Notes: generated by a model from the letters alone, not told the origin. 64,000 nt of DNA from Salticus scenicus (GCA_963930645.1 OZ005648.1:110336592-110400591), one strand, 5' to 3'; positions 34,241-46,282 are shown, numbered from the stretch's first letter. Program-made: numbers and translations.

Positions 34241-34795
34241 TAAAACGTGATTTCGGATTATGAACCCATTATATTTAGTAATTCTATAATTCTCCACGCA
34301 AAAAAATCTGTAAAGATGAAAAAGATATAGATTAATTCGAATGCTTATATCTAATATGAAATCTAGATAATTTAAATGTCACGTTTATTCCATTCATCAG
34401 GAGCTATTGAGGAAGATTTATTTATCTAACCAGGAAGCTAAGATTTGATCAGATTTTGACGATCAGATGATAACGGTGGAATTAATTGTATTTGATGAAA
34501 ATTCATTTCCTTAATCAAAAATGTCAAATATCTAAATACGTATCAGTAATAGTAGAATTAATATTTTATTGCATTTATTAGCAATTTATCATTATAATTT
34601 TTCTGTATTTAAAAAAAAAAAAAAAAGATCGAAAATGCCCTTTTTCCGAAACAGAAGATTTTAATGAATGTAATACACTGAAAAATAAATAAATAAATAA
34701 AAATTAACAAACACAAGTCCTTAATCTTATTCTGCATTCAACGAAAATTTCAACTGTACTACAAAAGATCTGAAATCTCGCCAAGGATTTCTTGT

Positions 34796-34914
34796 AAAAA
34801 AAAAAAAAAAAAAAAAAACATCTACATATGCATTTTTTCATTTTTTTTTTCAATGGAAATATTTCATTTTTCTTTCTTTCTTTCTTTCTTTTTTTTTTTT
34901 TTTTTTTTTTTTTT
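34796..34914. repeat. Poly(A) and poly(T) runs
   Basis: An A run (~23, 34796-34818) and a (TTTC)n plus T run (~25, 34890-34914) face each other across about 70 bp. The surrounding 34241-35180 is AT-rich without a gene. Confidence 0.85.
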
Positions 34915-35188
34915 ACATAATCTGTTATTAATGTTATGTACTAGCACTAATGAATTTTTTCTTAAAAAATTCCATATATTCAAATATTAGTCAGATAATT
35001 TTTTCTTTGGATGTAAATCCATTCATTCAAATTTAAATGCATGTTCATAAGTGCTACAAATTGAAGTTAAATAAATAAATTTAACACAATTATGCTTTAT
35101 GTTGCAAGTGAAACTATACAGTTTAACACTGGAACATTAGTATGTCAAAAGTGTAAGCACAGAAGCTATTTATTTTTTGTAGAAGAAT

Positions 35189-35695
35189 CAGGGGTGGCGC
35201 CAGCTAGGGGGCCGGGGGGGCACAGGCCCCCCCGTCGGGGAGTCTGTGACCCCCCATCGGGGCATACTCCTAAAATCTCTCGGGGAAGAAATACAAAATT
35301 TTCAGTTTTTCTACTTTTAGCACCATTTTTCTTTCCTTTTACAAATTTGGAGCATTCCAGTTTTTCTATTCGATATTCAATAGAAGAAAGTATTGGATTT
35401 GTAAAAAATTTCAACTTCCAGTTTTCCATGAATATACAAAGGTCCAGAACACGTATTGAAAGGTCCAGAACACGTTTTGATTACGATATTTTTTAGAAAA
35501 TGTCTGTCTGTGACACGATTATCTCCAAAACCACGAGGAGTACTAACAAATGGAATGGTACACATATTAACAGTAATATTACTAACAGTATTGTAATTTT
35601 TGATAAATACTCATATAATAAACTCTCTTTATGAAGTGCCCCCCCAGTCGGGGAGGTGGTGTCCCCCCGTCGGGGAATTTCTGGTGCCACTACTG
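35189..35695. mobile_element. Non-autonomous hAT element with 8-bp TSD
   Basis: Element of 507 bp starting CAGGGGTGGCGCCAGC and ending GGTGCCACTACTG (inverted CAGTAGTGGCACC). It is flanked on both sides by AGAAGAAT (35181-35188 and 35696-35703), a perfect 8-bp target-site duplication as expected for hAT transposons. Subterminal GC-rich repeats (CCCGTCGGGGA, CCCCATCGGGG, CAGTCGGGGAG, CCCGTCGGGGA) stand out from the AT-rich interior. No transposase. The intact duplication suggests a fairly recent insertion. Confidence 0.92.
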
Positions 35696-35883
35696 AGAAG
35701 AATAAAATAAAAAGCTTAACAGTATTATTGTTCTACAACGATAAAAGATTTCAATTCATATACACGGCGTTCCATCTATAATATCAGATTCTAACTCGTC
35801 CCCTGTTTGATTTTAAACCAAGTATTCTCAATACCGGATTTCAAGACTAACTGAAAAATACTTCTTGCCATTTTGGTAAATTG

Positions 35884-35905
35884 CACGCGAGAGAATACTC
35901 GCGTG
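35884..35905. other. GC-rich perfect hairpin (8-bp stem)
   Basis: CACGCGAG (35884-35891), loop AGAATA, CTCGCGTG (35898-35905). It lies in a unique, less AT-rich segment (35760-36300) with no recognised gene. Confidence 0.7.
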
Positions 35906-36358
35906 GTGGACGTTTTCTATTGGTCTAGGATTTAGATTTGGGGTGTCGTTCTACAAGCATTTTTTTGCGCATTGAAGCTGATGAGATTGAGACCTACGAC
36001 TTAAATTGATTCCGAAAAACTACTAACATGCATGCCTGAGTTGAAATTATTATTTATTGGAATTAATTGTAGAACAGTCAAAGAGGTTTTTTTTTTTCTT
36101 TTTTTAATTTCCTCAACAAGAAGCGAATGACTGGAAAGTATATCTTGCTAGTAATGAAAATTTGACGACTATTGATTAACTCTTGGAATGTCTAGATGTA
36201 GAAAAGTTTCACCACCCCCATACCATTATAGAACCATCACCCTGTAATCTACGAAATATAAGCTTTGGTTCGATAAGCAAACCCATCAGGGCCGACTGAA
36301 TTCCATTTTTTCGTCATTGAATATGGCATTTGACTATTTATCATGGTTTGGAACAAAA

Positions 36359-36361
<3 letters not shown>

Positions 36362-36394
<33 letters not shown>
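36362..36394. repeat. Poly(A) run, 33 bases
   Basis: Longest homopolymer noted in the window. A T run of about 25 lies at 36788-36812, close to the next fold-back element. Confidence 0.95.
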
Positions 36395-36396
<2 letters not shown>

Positions 36397-36835
36397 CTCA
36401 ACATAGTTTTAAAACTACGATTTTTAACTCGTAAGTAATAAGATACTGGAATGAAGTTAATATTAAAAGTTTTATTTAAAAATTGTTTTCATTAAATTTT
36501 TGATTATTACTGTATTTTTGTTAAAATAAAATAAACAGTGATTTATATTAACAAGTCATCAAACATTAGATATTTGTCAAGTTTTATTAAATTTTAACGT
36601 TTTCAAGAATTTTTAATATATAGATTATTTCATAAAAAAAGGGAGGGATGTGCCAGGTATTCATTTTCTGTATGAAAAAAAAAAAAAAAAAAAAGAAGAA
36701 GAAGAATGCTAAAAATTTTAGAAGAATAAAAATTTACTCAGTAGGGTAAAGTTGTACATAAATTTTTTATGATTAGCTAAAATGCCTGTTTTTTTTTTTT
36801 TTTTTTTTTTTTAATATAAAAAGCATGTTAAATAA

Positions 36836-37186
36836 CACAGGTCTACAAAAATAATGTTGGCAAAATTTGGTTTGATAATTTTAGCTGATACATACGCTTT
36901 TTGGTAGGCTGATACCTTAAATGAAGACAGTTTTTCTCTATTACGTATAGATTTTTTCTCATTACAGGGTGTCTACAGACACAATATCATGGAAAATAGT
37001 ATAAAAGTTGCCATACAATTATATTGGTAGAAGAATTACGGAAGAAATTGTGTTGGTAGATACCCTGTATTGACAAAAATCTATACGTGATTAAAAAAAA
37101 ACTGGCTTCAGTTTCGGGTTCAGCACACCAAAAGACAAAGATCAGCCAAGATTATCAAATCAAAATTTTAGATGTAGACCTGTGTA
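36836..37186. mobile_element. Palindromic element with a second inner TIR pair
   Basis: The outer ends CACAGGTCTACA and the inverted copy at 37174-37186 begin arms of about 120 bp (TTTGATAAT, GCTGAT, ACGTATAGATTTTT mirrored). At the arm junctions lies a second pair, TTACAGGGTGTCTAC (about 36963) and GTAGATACCCTGTA (about 37057), enclosing about 100 bp. This could be one MITE inserted in the loop of another, or a single long palindrome. Confidence 0.7.
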
Positions 37187-37358
37187 ATTCTTAGAAATAA
37201 AAATATAACTTTTCCAAGTCTAATAACCAACAAATGTGAATAGAAAACCATTTCATGTTGTAGCATCTGAAGAGAAAACATACATATTTAGTCACCATAA
37301 AACGTTTTTTTTATATAATTCTAACATTTATCAATTAGCAGAGTGGCTCTGTTCCCTA

Positions 37359-37520
37359 CACTGTAAAAAACTGAAACCTCGTTGCCAAATGTTTGCCGTA
37401 AATTTTACGGCTAAATAGCACTTTTCATATTTTATCTGTTGTATTTCCCGTAATTTCCCGTTTATTTGCTGTAAAATTTGCGGCTAAAGTTTTTCAGCAA
37501 GGTTTCAGTTTTTTGCTGTG
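37359..37520. mobile_element. Small MITE (162 bp)
   Basis: CACTGTAAAAAACTGAAACC at the left, inverted CACAGCAAAAAACTGAAACC at the right. Inner arms GCCGTAAATTTTACGGC and GCTGTAAAATTTGCGGC. A lone related end (CACTGTAAAAAACC) is at 59563. No frame. Confidence 0.75.
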
Positions 37521-38695
37521 CACATTGTGAGCATAGGATTAAAAAATGACCCATCTTCTACAGAAAAAGATCTAACATCTCTAATATTCATAAAGAAAAT
37601 GCATATTACAAATATATCTGTTAAGAATTTTTGACCAAAATTAAATCAACGCAAAGTTTTATAATAATCATATCGCATATCACGTTCAGTACTTTTTTAT
37701 ACTTTAGAAGCTGAAATATAACAGTCATGCAAATCGAGAAAAGTGCAGCATAGCATTACTATCTGCTGAGAATTTAGACTGAATTAATATAGTTTCACGT
37801 AATAAATATGTCAGTTATCAACAGATATCAACTAAGAGCAGGCTATTGCATAATTACAGAAACTGTGATATGAATATAACGCGTATCACGATAAATGCAG
37901 TAAGAGCCGAGTCACCTGTCACCGATATGCATCAAAACAGCTTAGTTTCTCATAATAAACATTTTGCATACCGAGTTAGCTTTATTTCCTGCATGTAGAG
38001 ATGCAATTTTTAGCTATCAATATAAAGTCAATAAAATATTAAGTTTAGTAGAGTTTGGTTTTGAGATACTACGTTCGTAAATTTTTGACTAGATGCAGAG
38101 ATGCATGTATTTTCTAGTTTCAATCAATTCACGTTCCTTCCAAAACGTAAAAATTCATCGAAATCGCATGTTCATGAATTTAATAATTTATATTTTTGCT
38201 TATGAGAAGAGGAAAAAAAAAGAGAATACGTAATTAAGTAACTAATGTCACCAATCGTCGTATTTTCTTACTGGCTAAATAACTCAAACTCTAAATAATT
38301 CAGTGAAGAAGTTGTAATTTCTAATCTGATTTTCACTGTAAAAACTGAAAAGTGTTAATATATAGGAAAGCGATATCCTAATAGTACGCTGTAGCTAATA
38401 TACATTCGCGATCTTTCTTTATAGTTGTGAACTGGAAAATTTAATTAGACAAGATATCATGATAATACAACCATGCACACATTAAAAAAAAAAAAAAAAA
38501 AAAAAAAATCTAGAATTACATGAACAATCATGCGCTTTTTAAAATGAATTTTAAATTCAAATATTGAAGTTCTAATTAACGGACGCTATAGTTGTCGATG
38601 AAAAATTTAATTCTACTGTATTCGTGCAACTGTACAAACATTATTTTCTCTTCTTTTAATATAATAGAACAAGGAAAAATAACAAAATATATACA
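37521..38695. other. Intronic-type sequence, no gene recognised
   Basis: A patch at 37840-38000 (TAACGCGTATCACG, GAGTCACCTGTCACCG) is less AT-rich and unique and may be regulatory, but no more can be said. A ~24-A run lies at 38485-38508. Confidence 0.35.
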
Positions 38696-38696
38696 C

Positions 38697-38960
38697 TAGC
38701 TGGACAAAATAATAGAGAAATTTTCGATTTCACACGTTTTGTCGATTATCTATGAAACCTCAAGGATGTAGAAAATACAGAGTGATTATAATTAAAGATA
38801 CGATTTCAAACGCTATAATTTTAAAACTACCTATCAGAACGATTTGATATTTTACCAGAGCAATCGTGAGGCAATGAAATTTTGTTTGGGGGAGGAAAAA
38901 AGTAGTTCCAACATGTTCCTATAGATGGCGCTATCAGGGTACTGTCAGGGGAAACGCCTA
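38697..38960. mobile_element. DNA-transposon remnant
   Basis: It starts CTAGCTGGACAAAATAATAG beside TA, a Tc1-like end. A block with CAGAACGATTTGATATTTTA, GCAATCGTGAGGCAATGAAA and ATAGATGGCGCTATCAG follows, a sequence type I have seen as dispersed repeats in arthropods (recollection, not verified). The opposite end is not found. A T run (about 39221-39239) lies farther on. Confidence 0.45.
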
Positions 38961-39539
38961 AATGGACTCATTAAACACAGGAATGTTGATAGCAACACAA
39001 TGGAATAGCAGGAAACAATAGACTTCAAGGGTTTACTACAATTTTTTAAGCAGAAAGACAAGAATACGTGTTTACAGCGCAAACAGTCATAGTGAAAAGA
39101 GAAAAAGAGGAGCTACATGAAACAAATACTTTACGGATAATTAAAAAACAAAATTTTTATTAAAAATTATGAGGCAATACACGTTCTTTACTTCCTTGAA
39201 GTTTCAGAGCAGTGCGTCATTTTTTTTTTTTTTTTTTTACGATTATGGTCAAATTGCGTAAAATGGATGGTGTCTCCATTATTTTTTCTATCTTGTGAAC
39301 GATAAATATCAAATGAGTGTTTTTGAGAATGAATTAAAAAATTATACATAATGTGTATTGCTGATCATGAAAGACAAAACGATACTTTCGTTAAAATTCG
39401 ACAATATCAGTAGAAGATTTATTTTTACTAAAACGAATTTGTGTACCTTTCAGTAACAGTCTAGTTATCCTTTTTATTCATATGTGTTTTTACTTATTTA
39501 TTTATTATATTTATAATTTTTTTTTAATAAGTCTCTCTT

Positions 39540-41850
39540 TTTGGACTTAGGGGGTGCCTGACATGTTTGGAATACCGTTTTCTTGCAATGCGTCATTTTT
39601 GCCAATATATAAGTATCAGTTGCTGGAAAAATTTATAGGAAATCCCATAGGGGATTTTTTAAAGGGAGGTCTGAAGGAAGGGTTATACCGAAACATGAAC
39701 AAGTTCATGATTCGGTGTATGATTTTTTCGGTTACTTTTTATTCCAACACAATTTTCACTTTTAAATGTGTCTGTGCGTGCTTATGAATTACCCCCGTCT
39801 CTCTCATACAGTTTGTTTCGCCTATAGAAAAACTATTATGTGGTACAGGGTTTAAAGCCAATTCCTTATTCGGGGATTAGGCCTATGTGGAAACTTTTCT
39901 AAAATAGACAAAGGGAAATTTTTTCTGAAGGTATTTACTAAATTTCTTGTATGCGTGTATTATAAGCATGTTGATCGTATTGTAAGGCAAATTGATATTT
40001 TTCAGATGTATTTTCAGGTATGTACGAGTATCTATGAAGATACGCTCACCACCCTTTGGGAACGGTAAATTAAAATAAGATAAATAGAAAGACTGCTACA
40101 ATTGTTTTCAAGAAAAATATATGTGATATGCCGGATATTTATTGATATAATATATCTGAGTTTGCCTCACTTTGAAGTTTTCTATTTTCTTTTGTTCATT
40201 CAGCTTATTTTCGAGGACCTAGTTTCTCAGAAAATTTAGGTTAGAAGATTTGTGGCCAAAAATTATACAAAGCATGCCGCGACAAAACACTTTCCAATGA
40301 ATCATACTCATGTGTTTGGCAAGTTTTATAATTGGAAGAGCACGTGTCTGCCAAGTCGGAAACTGGCTGTTTTAAGAACAATTTTGTGATTGGAACATAG
40401 TACCTAATATCACAAGGTCGCAGACGCAGGAGTAGAACATTTTATTCACCTGCATCTCATTTTTCATTTATTCTTAGGTTTCATTTATTCTTTTGCGAAA
40501 ACAAATTATTATCTTACATTCTCTAAACAAGAATAAATAAAGTAGATGATGTATTCAATATCCAAATTGATTTAGAACAAACACTAAATAGAAAATATGC
40601 GTCACGCTAGAATACCAAACATGCAATAGAAAGGCCTAATAAATCAATATTTATCCATTACAAGGGAAAAATGCACAAATAAACAGATTTTAATATAGGA
40701 AAATGATATTTAATTTTTACCGAAATAACTGTTAGTCAGAATGCTGGTGAAAAGTTCATTTAATTTAAAGGAAATAACTTACTGTTTTTTACAAATTTTC
40801 TGTTTTTTAACAGCCAAATTTCATATTTAATTAATAATAGAGATTTTTCTTTTAAAATGACGGTTTTAATATTATCGTTGCTGACAGTTATTTCTCGTAA
40901 AAATTAATATATATATATATATTAAACTATGCATATTTATTTATTTTTTCTTAATTGGTAAAACTGTAAAAGTCATTGTTGGTATAAAAAAATCTTTTAA
41001 TTTTCATTCATAAACATTTAATTAATTCATAATTTACAGACATTATCTATCATCTTTGCTATTACTATTACAGCTGAATTCAGTTGAATGTTTTTAAGCA
41101 TTATATTTTCAATGAAAACTTTTCGCAAAATGATTTAAGAATTTTTAAATAAAAAATTACATTTGTATGATTTTATACACATAACATTTACATTATCAAT
41201 ATTTATATGAAGAAATCTTTTGTAGAAAAATAAAGAAGTGCGTAAATGAAAAAGTAAAGTAAGTTAATGTAGCTGAGAAAGTGAATTATTATTAATTTTA
41301 AAGAGTAATAATTTCAAAAGTGAAATTTTTTCTTTTCGTATACATTTTAATGTTTTCTTTTTGTAAACTTCTTCCATTACTGCGTATTTTTAAAAAATGT
41401 TCTTAACAAAAATACATCTAATAATACATGCAAATGTTGTATGTTTCTTTTTATATTTAATCAATGTAAAGTCTCAATTAAAATCTAAGAGTGTTAAATA
41501 CTAGGTAAAGTATCAAATAGAAAAATTTTAAATCTGAAGAATAGCTAATCATTTCATAAAACTGACAACATCTTACACTGTATATATCACTCTAAATTAG
41601 AAAATTTCTTGGATAAATTATTTCTAAAAAAATTCTTGTGACATAATTTCTCATTTTAAACCAAATACCATAAGTTGAAAGAAATAAGGAACAAAGTAAG
41701 AAACAAAATGCCCTATAAGCAAATTAACATGGCGTCAACTTGGATGATTTTACTTATACTATATTTAAAAAAAAAAAAAACTTATCATGCATCATGCTAA
41801 ATGCTCCACACTTAATACATTATGTTTATATCTGCATGCATTTGTAATGC
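39540..41850. other. Intronic-type sequence, no gene recognised
   Basis: 39554-39787 has a 77-codon plus-strand frame after a pyrimidine-rich AG (GGACTTAG), but the peptide is not recognised and no donor fits. 40190-40460 is less AT-rich with GAGCACGTGTCTGCC. The remainder is AT-rich with a (TA)n at about 40906-40922. Confidence 0.3.
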
Positions 41851-41855
41851 TTATA

Positions 41856-42279
41856 CAGGGTGATTAGTTCAAAAGAGTACTAGTTGGTTTTTCTTATTTC
41901 CCTTAAATATGACAAATGTGGCAATTATTCTAACAGTGACTGTAAATGTTAGAACCTTGTTTAAGTGTGGGAGACCATTTCCAACACTGTTGGACTGATG
42001 CAACTTTATTTGTGAGGTAAAACAGATATGGAGACGCACAATTTTTTTAATCCTGTAATAATTTTATTTATGAAAAACGAAATTTAAAAAAATTGTGCGT
42101 CTCCTTTTATGTTTTACCTCACAAATAAAGTTGTAACAGTCCAACAGTGTTAGAAATTGTCTCACAAACTTAAACAAGGTTCAAACAATCATATTTCAAT
42201 GTTAGAATAGTTGTCACATCCGTCAGATTTAAGGGTTATAAGAAAAACTCACAGGTACTCTTTTAAACTGATCACCCTG
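41856..42279. mobile_element. Fold-back element (424 bp) flanked by TA
   Basis: CAGGGTGATTAGTTCAAAAG on the left and CTTTTAAACTGATCACCCTG on the right, TA on both sides. The arms pair for nearly their whole length (for example GGAGACGCACAATTTTTTTA near 42030 against AAAAAATTGTGCGTCTCC near 42087). Non-autonomous, Tc1/mariner-type by its TA target. Confidence 0.85.
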
Positions 42280-42539
42280 TATATGCATCATCTACATATG
42301 ATACATCTAAAAAATATTAAAAAATAAGAAATAAAAATGTTCTGAGAGCAGATTAAACATACACATCAATTAGCATACGATCACTAATTACTTTGTAATT
42401 TTCCAATCATCTTCATGCTGAATATTCGATACTTAATGCATAATATCCACATTTCCAAGCTGTTCTAGCTTGCTTCCATACATATATAAAAAAGAAAGAA
42501 AAATATCTTATTGGCAGATGCAACATCTGCAACAAACTG

Positions 42540-43790
42540 CTTTTACATGCATTCTTTTCTAGTTTACACTCTAAATACAAATGTCTGAAATTCAGACAAA
42601 AATGCGTTTAAAATGGAGTGTGTTTAATTTCAAGATAGAAAAGAAAAAAAAAAAAAGCTTATTTTAGACACTTGAAATAACTTACACAGAACTTTATTTC
42701 AAGTACTTAAAATGTCTGAAATACCCCGTGAATACTTTTTCCTAAATAATAATAATCATATTAACAATGATAAAATGCGGCGTACTATTCTGTTTTTCGA
42801 TTAATAATAGATTTTAGAATCTTTTAGAGCGTGAAGGCAGAATTAAAATTTTAAACAGAAAATCATCATATCATGATACACTGCGAGATACGATTATCGA
42901 TGATACATCTAAATCTTAATATATTTTACAATGTTAAATTTCAGGTGTACATGTTTACTTTTTTTTTCTAACGTGCTTGGCAAATACACGAAAAGTGCAT
43001 GCCTATAATGGTGTTGAAAAGACGGTCACTTTTTCTTAGCTGAGACTAAAAAGAAAGCAAATTATGTTACAAGAAAACTAAAAAATTTACTGTTTTGCAT
43101 TGAAATATATGGTAGTTATATGCGAAAGAAAAAAAGTTTTTAAATAAAACTTTTTTAAGCAGTAATTACAAATAGATTAAGAATGTTCAGTTACAAGTTC
43201 GCTTCCATAGTAACAAGCTACTTGCTTCGTTCATCCTAATATACATATATTATTATCTCATAGCTTTAAATAAGAATAACACTTTTTTTTAACCAAAAGT
43301 TTCGTGTCTAAATATATTTTATGAATTATTTCTAGCATCATTTCACGCAGTAAGATACACATCTTTAGTTTAGTATTCTTCGAAATTTTAATTTCATAAA
43401 GTTAAAATGGTTTAAATAACTTAAGTGCTAATTATATACAATAATATCAAATTTAGTGGATGCGAAAATAAATTTAAAAGAATATCTACACTTTGCTTAA
43501 AATGGATTCATTATTAAAACCTTTCAAAGTAATAGATGTATCCGAATTTCTAAATGAGCTGTAAAATGTGTGAATGTCTAAGTGTCTAAATTGTAAAATG
43601 TCTAAATTTTTAAATATCTGAACTGTAATGTGATTTCAGATATATTATTTCAGTTTATTTATACAAATACACCTAAGTGTCTTAAATTCAGACACATATG
43701 GTGTAAGGTAAGTCACTTAAACGGCATTTGTTATTCCCACCATTCAAGTAAGTTACTGTTTAAATTTAAGACGACTTTATCTACAGTGTA
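42540..43790. other. Unidentified sequence with recurring TGTCTGAA/TTCAGACA hairpins
   Basis: TGTCTGAA-A-TTCAGACA (42582-42598) is a perfect odd palindrome. ACTTGAAATAA and TTATTTCAAGT form an 11-bp stem near 42675-42705. TGTCTAA or TGTCTGAA variants recur near 42715, 43575 and 43680. May be an eroded element; no boundaries can be drawn. Confidence 0.35.
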
Positions 43791-43802
43791 ATTACACACA
43801 TA

Positions 43803-44547
43803 CAGGGTGGCCCTAATTAAGCTGTCAGTGTTTACAGTGTTCTGTAGAGTGATCTTATTGCGCGAATGGCGCCAAATTTTGTAGGATGATTTAACAAGAC
43901 GGGGGACAAAGGATTGCTGTAAGAAAAAAATATTAGTTCAAAAAGTCACCGCTAGGAGAATCTGTGGCGCTGTGTAAAAGAAATGAGATTTCTGAAAAAC
44001 GCAGAATCAATACTGACATAAAATTACCTTTTATTTAGCACATTCAAATCAGGTTCAATGTGTCCACCGTTTTTGTGGACCACACATTGCATTCTGTGCA
44101 CAGTATTCACAACAGCAGAAAGTAACCAATCTGCAGGAATCTAGCGTACAATCCGAAAAGCGTTTTAGGCTGATCCATTGACAGATTCTATCCAGTAAGT
44201 CTCTTAACCGGTCAACAGATCAAACTTCCCAACGTTCGACGTTACCGATCCATTTGAAGCGACGACTGAACAAGTCCTCAGAAAGAGAAATTGCAGATAA
44301 AGTTTCTTTTATCACTGTTTATGTAATTTTTTCACTTTTTTAAAAATTGTTACCACATTGAACTTGAATTAAATTTTTTACACAGCGCCACATATTCCCC
44401 TAGCGGTGACTTTTGGAAATATTTTTTTAGTGCAATCCTTCGTCCCCCCGTCTTGTTAAATCATCCTACAAAATTTGGCGCCTTTCCCGCAATTAGATCA
44501 CTCTACAGAACATTGTAAACACTGTCAGTTTAATTATGGCCACCCTA
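43803..44547. mobile_element. TIR transposon (745 bp) flanked by TA
   Basis: Long inverted ends of about 180 bp: CAGGGTGGCCCTAATTAAGC at the left and the mirror of GCTTAATTAGGGCCACC-like sequence at the right. The arms share GTTCTGTAGAGTGATCT, GGCGCCAAATTTTGTAGG, ATGATTTAACAAGACGG and GTCACCGCTAGG. TA flanks (43801-43802 and 44548-44549) fit the Tc1/mariner group. The non-arm middle encodes a remnant of a transposase tail on the minus strand. A mostly deleted derivative of an autonomous element. Confidence 0.85.
44024..44140 (-). pseudogene. Transposase C-terminal remnant (mariner/Tc1-like)
   Basis: A minus-strand frame open from 44140 down to the TAA at 44024-44026 encodes IPADWLLSAVVNTVHRMQCV then VHKNGGHIEPDLNVLNKR. 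The RMQxCVxxxGGHIE tail is typical of the very C-terminus of mariner/Tc1-type (IS630 superfamily) transposases. Upstream the frame is broken by stops (TAG at 44141-44143). The catalytic DDE/D part is absent. It sits inside the TIR element, which supports that identity. Confidence 0.6.
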
Positions 44548-45204
44548 TATAATATAAATAATAATTAAAAACTCGACATTTTGACAGGTTGTTTAATATC
44601 AATAAGTAATATATGTTAATTATATATATATAAGTAAAGAAGGGAAACATGTTAAAGTAATCGGTTGCACACGTTAAATCTATTTAGAAGATTATTATTA
44701 CCGATATGCTGACTACTTCTTATTTAATGACTATACCCATATTTGTAAATACATTTTTCTTTAAAATATAAGCTTATACAAATAAATTTTCCTCGCTCAT
44801 TTCTATCTTACGTATTTCCATCCATTTCATACACTTGCATATAAACACAGGCGACAGTTACAACAAATCTTTTTCTTACGAATTGACATAGTAAATATTG
44901 TAGATGCCAAAGCGCTCAAAAATACTGATTCAGTTAAAGCGCAATAAATCTACTACACAACTTGAAAATCTTACGTCTTTAATCAAAGTCCCAACTAACT
45001 ACATTTAAGGCCGGCACAAAAATACTGAGTACCAGGAGCATAACAAAATCTTCGTAACCGCAACTTAAATATATTAAACCTTCTTAAGCACCATTGAGTA
45101 CTAATAGAAAGTACTGTACGGATTCCCCATACCAGCTGTGAGGAAAATTCCGCGAACATCACTACGATTTTTTGGATGAATAGGCGCCTTCTTTTGTCGA
45201 TAAT

Positions 45205-45320
45205 TGCTTTGGTGGAAGTGGAAACTTGCTTTGGAGGAAATCTACTTTGGTGAAAAGGAACATTGATTTGGCAGTAAAGATACCGATTTGGCGAATGAAT
45301 TAGTGAATTGGTGGGGATGT
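45205..45320 (+). repeat. Degenerate ~20-bp tandem repeat
   Basis: A loosely repeated GCTTTGGTGGAAGTGGAA-like word recurs as CTTTGGAGGAAAT, CTTTGGTGAAAAGGAA, GATTTGGCAGTAAAG, GATTTGGCGAATGAA and GAATTGGTGGGGATG. It stands out by TTTGG/TTGG spacing of about 19-23 bp in otherwise unique DNA. Confidence 0.5.
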
Positions 45321-45499
45321 GATATTTGGGAACAAATAGGTCTATTCTAATATGTAGTCAATGCTAAGCACTGATATATTTTTAGCATTCTTGATGTCCT
45401 CTCGAGAAAAGGAATTTAGAGTGGATGGCCGGTTGTTCTTGGAATAATCAATTCTTCAATTTAATTTTTATTTCACATGTGTATAAACGAAAGGATATG

Positions 45500-45544
45500 G
45501 TTATTTCATTGTATAATGGTTTAATCATCATACAATGAAATAAC
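45500..45544. other. Hairpin with 15-bp perfect stem
   Basis: GTTATTTCATTGTAT (45500-45514) pairs exactly with ATACAATGAAATAAC (45530-45544), loop 15 nt. It lies at the start of a dispersed repeat also present near 57600-57905. Confidence 0.8.
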
Positions 45545-45552
45545 GAGATATG

Positions 45553-45640
45553 AGAGGAAAAGCTATTCTACATATTAATTGATTCTTATGCACATGATGA
45601 TATTGATTTCAGGAAGCCGTAGTTTTAAATAACCTGCAGT
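45553..45640 (+). repeat. Dispersed repeat with GATTTCAGGAAGC core
   Basis: CATATTAATTGATTCTTATG then GATATTGATTTCAGGAAGCC matches two tandem copies at 57612-57735 and 57820-57905 (CTGATTCTTATATACATAAT, GATTTCAGGAAAACAG and GGTTTCAGGAAGCTGCAG). Function unknown; the pyrimidine-AG inside could mimic a splice acceptor. Confidence 0.5.
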
Positions 45641-45864
45641 ATGGAGGAGATAGAGTTCCCAAGTGTGATTAAGTATCTTTATATTAAAGGTTACAAAAGG
45701 AAAGTCGCTGTTTGCTTTTCGAGACTGTCGTAGAGCCATTTTCAAAGACTACCTGGAGATGAATTAGACAATCATTGAAGTCTATTATTATACACTGCTG
45801 AACAAACTACTTGATCAAGAAATTGAGCGGTTTGATCTACAAAGGATTTCGCTTGCCGACAGTG

Positions 45865-45891
45865 CACTTGCTCAATCCTCTTGAGCAAGTG
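45865..45891. other. Hairpin with 11-bp perfect stem
   Basis: CACTTGCTCAA (45865-45875), loop TCCTC, TTGAGCAAGTG (45881-45891). Compact and GC-balanced for this DNA. A minus-strand 76-codon frame covers it but is not recognised. Confidence 0.8.
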
Positions 45892-46278
45892 TGGATGAAG
45901 AATCAAAGCATTGTGGCTTTGGAATTTTGCCACAAGTGACTTTTTCTTTTCAAAAAACCATTGTAAGACTGAATATTTGGCAACACAAATAACGTCATTC
46001 AAACGATGGTATAATGGTTTTCAACACAATTTGCTAAGTTTTACAATGAAGGTCTTCGAAGAGTTGAAAAACACTTGGAGAAAAAAATAACATTGAATGG
46101 TAAATGTACAGTGAAGTTTCAATCTCGATTACTTTTTAGTAATAATTAATACTTTACAATACCCTATCGTAAGAGAAAATTTGTAATGAATTCTACATGA
46201 TGCAACAATTTCTACAACAATATTCATATCAAAATCATGACGGTTTTAAAACAAATAAAGCACAATTTTCCCTATGTC

Positions 46279-46282
<4 letters not shown>

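Noticed and set aside
35092..35496. 134-codon plus-strand frame and overlapping minus frames
   Set aside because: They arise from the GC-rich ends of the hAT element; no family match and Pro/Gly bias follows from CCC/GGG runs.
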